A stretch of 33,791 nt of DNA from Actinomycetes bacterium (GTDB lineage Bacteria; Actinomycetota; Acidimicrobiia; Acidimicrobiales; Aldehydirespiratoraceae), in the NCBI GenBank assembly GCA_024276355.1, contig JAJRXJ010000313.1:1-33791 (forward strand), read 5' to 3'. The notes under the pieces are model-generated. The model was not told where the DNA came from and ran no database searches. It worked only from the letters and a program-made list of their open reading frames with translations. Shown here piece by piece: positions 30,888 to 33,791 of the stretch (position 1 is its first letter; each line of letters starts with the position of its first letter). Made by a program: the position numbers and the translations under genes.

Positions 30888-31690
30888 AACCAGCCGACAT
30901 CCCGCGCCGGCTCGGGCGCTCGCTGGTGCGCGCCACCATCGGAACCTTCCCGTTTTTCGACTTGGGGCTGAAGCTCAAGGGGCTCCCCCGTCTTGCCTCC
31001 GTACGACGCTTCGAGGATCGCGAGGCCAAGACCATCATCAAGAACCTCGGATCCGCCCCCAAGGCCGAGATCGTGACGGTGATACCCACCTACAAGCGTC
31101 CCCGCCAGCTCCTCGAAGCCATCGATACCGCGTTGGCCCAGACGGTCGAGGACCACGTGGTGATGGTGATCGACGATGGCGCCGGGTTGCCACCACTTCC
31201 CAACGATCCGCGGCTCTTCGCCGCCTCCCTCACGCGCAATCAGGGCACGGTCTCCACAACGCGCAACGTCGGCATTCTGGCCACGCAGTCCACCTACCTG
31301 GCATTCCTCGACGACGACAACACCTGGCGCCCCGACCATCTGGCCATCGCGCTGGCGGAACTCCGGCGGGGCGCCGACCTCACCTACAGCGCCCTCGAGA
31401 GAACCGACGTTCATGGCAACGTCATCGACGTGTTCTCGGTGCCCTTCGACCGTCGGGCCTGCCGGGAGAAGTCGTTCGCCGATGCCAACTCGATCGTGGT
31501 TCGACGTGATCGTCGTACGCTCTTCAGTCGGGCCCCACGACCGTTCGGCTCGTTTCCTCGCGAGGACTGGGAGTTCGCCTATCGCCTGAGTCGACGATTG
31601 GCCACGGTCCACATCCCCGAACCCACGGTGACCTACGTGGTTCACGACGAAAGCTTCTACACCGACTGGGCCGGGCCCGACGACGCATGA
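30884..31690 (+). CDS. Glycosyltransferase family 2
   Basis: GTG start overlapping the upstream TGA; VTVIPTYKRPRQLLEAIDTALAQT, AFLDDDNTWRPDHL, REDWEFAYRLSRR. Confidence 0.88.
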   Translation: MKPADIPRRLGRSLVRATIGTFPFFDLGLKLKGLPRLASVRRFEDREAKTIIKNLGSAPKAEIVTVIPTYKRPRQLLEAIDTALAQTVEDHVVMVIDDGAGLPPLPNDPRLFAASLTRNQGTVSTTRNVGILATQSTYLAFLDDDNTWRPDHLAIALAELRRGADLTYSALERTDVHGNVIDVFSVPFDRRACREKSFADANSIVVRRDRRTLFSRAPRPFGSFPREDWEFAYRLSRRLATVHIPEPTVTYVVHDESFYTDWAGPDDA

Positions 31691-32811
31691 CCATCGACGT
31701 TCTCCACGTGTTGCCGGATCTGAAGGTCGGCGGCGGGCAACAGGTGGTGCTCGACGCGGTGCGGTCCGGAGACCGGACCCGGTTTCGATACCACATCGCC
31801 CACATCTTTCCGGACGACGAGATGGGACACCGGTTTCGCGACCTCGGAATCGACACCGTCTGTGTGGCGGGCCGCTCCCCGGTGTCCACGGTCCGGCAGC
31901 TGGTCCGGCTCATCGGCAACCTCTCCGTCGACCTCCTCCACGTCCACAGCCCGGTCGACCGCAAGTACGGCCACTCGGCCGCCCTGCTGACCCGAAAGCC
32001 GGTGGTGTCTCACCTCCATTCACCATGGGACCATCGCGGCACGAGGATTCCCGCGGGCTCCGGGTTGGCGAAGTCCGCCGTGAAACGTCTCAAGGCCGCT
32101 GGACGTGACTCCGCGGAACGACGGGTCGTGGCCCGATACATCGCGGTCTCCGAGGCGGTGCTCGAATTCTTCGAAGCACGAGGCCTCGACCGAATAACGC
32201 TGATCGAAAATGGGGTCGACCTCGGGCGATTCGCCCCCACCGACACCGGACGCTCCGAGGCACGACAGCGCGTCGGAACTGACCGGCGGGTGGTGATGTC
32301 GGTGGCCCGACTTGATGTCGGCAAGGGCCACCTCGATCTGGTGCGGGCCACCACCCTCACGATGCACGAAGACTGGGACCTGGTTCTGGTCGGCGACGGG
32401 CCGCTGACATCCGAGATCAGCGAATTCGCGGCTCAACTCGGTGTCACCGATCGGGTTCGCCTTCTCGGTTCCCGAGGTGACGTTCCGGAGCTACTACCTG
32501 CTGCCGATGTGTGGGCTCTGGCCAGCGAGTCGGAAGGTCTGCCCATCTCCGTCATCGAAGCGATGGCGGCCGCACGACCCATCGTCTGCTACGACCTGCC
32601 CACACTCAGACAGATGCTCGCCGACGACTCGGGGATGCTGGTCGACCACGACCCCCGATCGCTCGCGGCGGCATTCGATGCCTTGTTCGACAACCCCGAT
32701 CTCGCCGCGAGGCTCGGCACCGCCGCGTGTAGTCGAGCCGCCGAACGTTACGACGCCAAGACGATGGCCCGGTCGATCGAGGCCGTCTACAACTCGGTGA
32801 TCAGTGGCTGA
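31687..32811 (+). CDS. Glycosyltransferase family 4 (GT-B)
   Basis: MTIDVLHVLPDLKVGGGQQVV, ENGVDLGRFAP, VMSVARLDVGKGHLDLV, LVGDGPL, LLPAADVWALASESEGLPISVIEAMAAARPIV. Confidence 0.93.
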   Translation: MTIDVLHVLPDLKVGGGQQVVLDAVRSGDRTRFRYHIAHIFPDDEMGHRFRDLGIDTVCVAGRSPVSTVRQLVRLIGNLSVDLLHVHSPVDRKYGHSAALLTRKPVVSHLHSPWDHRGTRIPAGSGLAKSAVKRLKAAGRDSAERRVVARYIAVSEAVLEFFEARGLDRITLIENGVDLGRFAPTDTGRSEARQRVGTDRRVVMSVARLDVGKGHLDLVRATTLTMHEDWDLVLVGDGPLTSEISEFAAQLGVTDRVRLLGSRGDVPELLPAADVWALASESEGLPISVIEAMAAARPIVCYDLPTLRQMLADDSGMLVDHDPRSLAAAFDALFDNPDLAARLGTAACSRAAERYDAKTMARSIEAVYNSVISG

Positions 32812-32817
32812 CGGGCC

Positions 32818-33791
32818 TCACGGCTGAGCGATTCCCGACCCGTCCGCGGCCAGATTTCCCGACCACGCGGCCACAGCCACCGCCGGCTCGATGCGAATCG
32901 GGCCATAGAGATGATTGGGACCGAACACGTTGTCGACAACAGTGATCGTGCCGTTCTGCGGGTAGAGGGAGTATCCGCCTCCGTCGAGATAGTTGCCCTG
33001 GATGAGCACCGTCCCGATACCCGAGCCCTGTAGGAATATCGGTGAGTTGCTGTAGGGCGCCGCGGCGCCGGTCTCGAACCGATTCGACACGATTCGGTGA
33101 CCGGATCCGCTGTAGACCTGCACACCGTCGTTGTGGGTGTTGTTCGGGTAGGAGCCGATCATGGCCAGCCCGTGGATCCAGTTCTGTTGGATCAGCCATC
33201 CGCTTCCGGCGACCTGGATGCCGTCGGGATTCCCGGAGATGTCGTTTCTCACCACGCGGCTGTTGTCGTGATCGCCGGACACCTGGATCGCACCGGCACC
33301 CGACCCTGCAGCCGGGGTCGAGCCTGAGCGCCATCGCAGGGTGGAGTCGCTCACGTCGATCGGGCCGGCGCCGGATCTCAGCATGATGATCATCCAACTG
33401 CCGTACCCACCCTCGATCACCGAGTTCCTGATGGTCAGCGTGCCGGCACCGTAGAAATCGATCCCACCCTTCACGTAGACGCCATCGAGCGTCAGGGACG
33501 GAGATCGGACATCGAGGTAGTTGTACTGGCTGTTCCACTGGGTACCCGGTGGAGCAGAGTCGGGTCCGTCGATCACCACGAGACCGGCCTCGTCGCCGAG
33601 GAATCCGACACCACCGGGCATCGGTGACGAGGGTGACGAGGTCAGGATGGGCCCCGGCGAGGCGGTGGTCGTGGGCGGCACCGTCGTGGGCGGCACCGTC
33701 GTGGGCGGCACCGTCGTCTCCGGGGGGACCGTCGTGGGCGGCACCGTCGTGGGCGGCACCGTCGTGGGCGGCACCGTCGTCTCCGGGGGGA
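32818..33791 (-). CDS. Right-handed parallel beta-helix protein with VPPTT-repeat stalk (N-terminus beyond window)
   Basis: GFLGDEAGLVVIDGPDSAPPGTQW...GTLTIRNSVIEGGYGSWMIIMLRSG...VVRNDISGNPDGIQ...THNDGVQVYSG...GNYLDGGGYSL...FGPNHL; paralogous to 29937..30887. Frame remains open to the window edge; the track's start at 33774 is an internal GTG in the repeat. Confidence 0.85.
   Translation of the reverse strand, partial: PPETTVPPTTVPPTTVPPTTVPPETTVPPTTVPPTTVPPTTTASPGPILTSSPSSPMPGGVGFLGDEAGLVVIDGPDSAPPGTQWNSQYNYLDVRSPSLTLDGVYVKGGIDFYGAGTLTIRNSVIEGGYGSWMIIMLRSGAGPIDVSDSTLRWRSGSTPAAGSGAGAIQVSGDHDNSRVVRNDISGNPDGIQVAGSGWLIQQNWIHGLAMIGSYPNNTHNDGVQVYSGSGHRIVSNRFETGAAAPYSNSPIFLQGSGIGTVLIQGNYLDGGGYSLYPQNGTITVVDNVFGPNHLYGPIRIEPAVAVAAWSGNLAADGSGIAQP
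33668..33791. repeat. Nested tandem repeat: 15-bp units arranged in a 63-bp higher-order unit
   Basis: GTCGTGGGCGGCACC x3 then GTCGTCTCCGGGGGGACC (18 bp), followed by the same order again until the window end; encodes VPPTT/VPPETT on the minus strand. Confidence 0.95.

Overview
33.8-kb high-GC window with actinobacterial gene content; the mycothiol-dependent enzyme family, DUF3516 helicase and prfA-prmC-tsaC-rpiB-glyA-wecA/atp gene set suggest an Acidimicrobiia-like genome, but lineage is inference. Housekeeping blocks: the 3' end of a DUF3516 helicase; a coupled MDMPI / membrane protein / adenosine deaminase-DUF952 operon; SDR; hemolysin III-like protein; MFS transporter; Tat/lipobox L,D-transpeptidase; prfA-prmC-tsaC-rpiB-glyA-wecA (minus strand); glpX; PPK2; three glycosyltransferases; and a complete F1Fo ATP synthase operon atpZ-I-B-E-F-H-A-G-D-C (minus strand). 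The least ordinary part is the right end (28.8-33.8 kb). There a four-gene plus-strand operon, with 4-nt stop/start overlaps at every junction, encodes a secreted anchored protein with an apparent LamG-like domain nested in an Ig-like domain, a right-handed beta-helix protein, a GT2 and a GT4. Seven bp later it meets a convergent paralog of the beta-helix protein carrying a VPPTT-repeat stalk, truncated by the window edge. This is my best candidate for an undescribed surface-glycan system. Other notable items are an ATP synthase b subunit with a signal peptide and Cys-containing N-terminal extension, an adenosine deaminase-DUF952 fusion, an Alg14-Alg13-type fused glycosyltransferase and an uncharacterised protein with an internal tandem duplication. 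I saw no rRNA, tRNA, CRISPR array or transposase.
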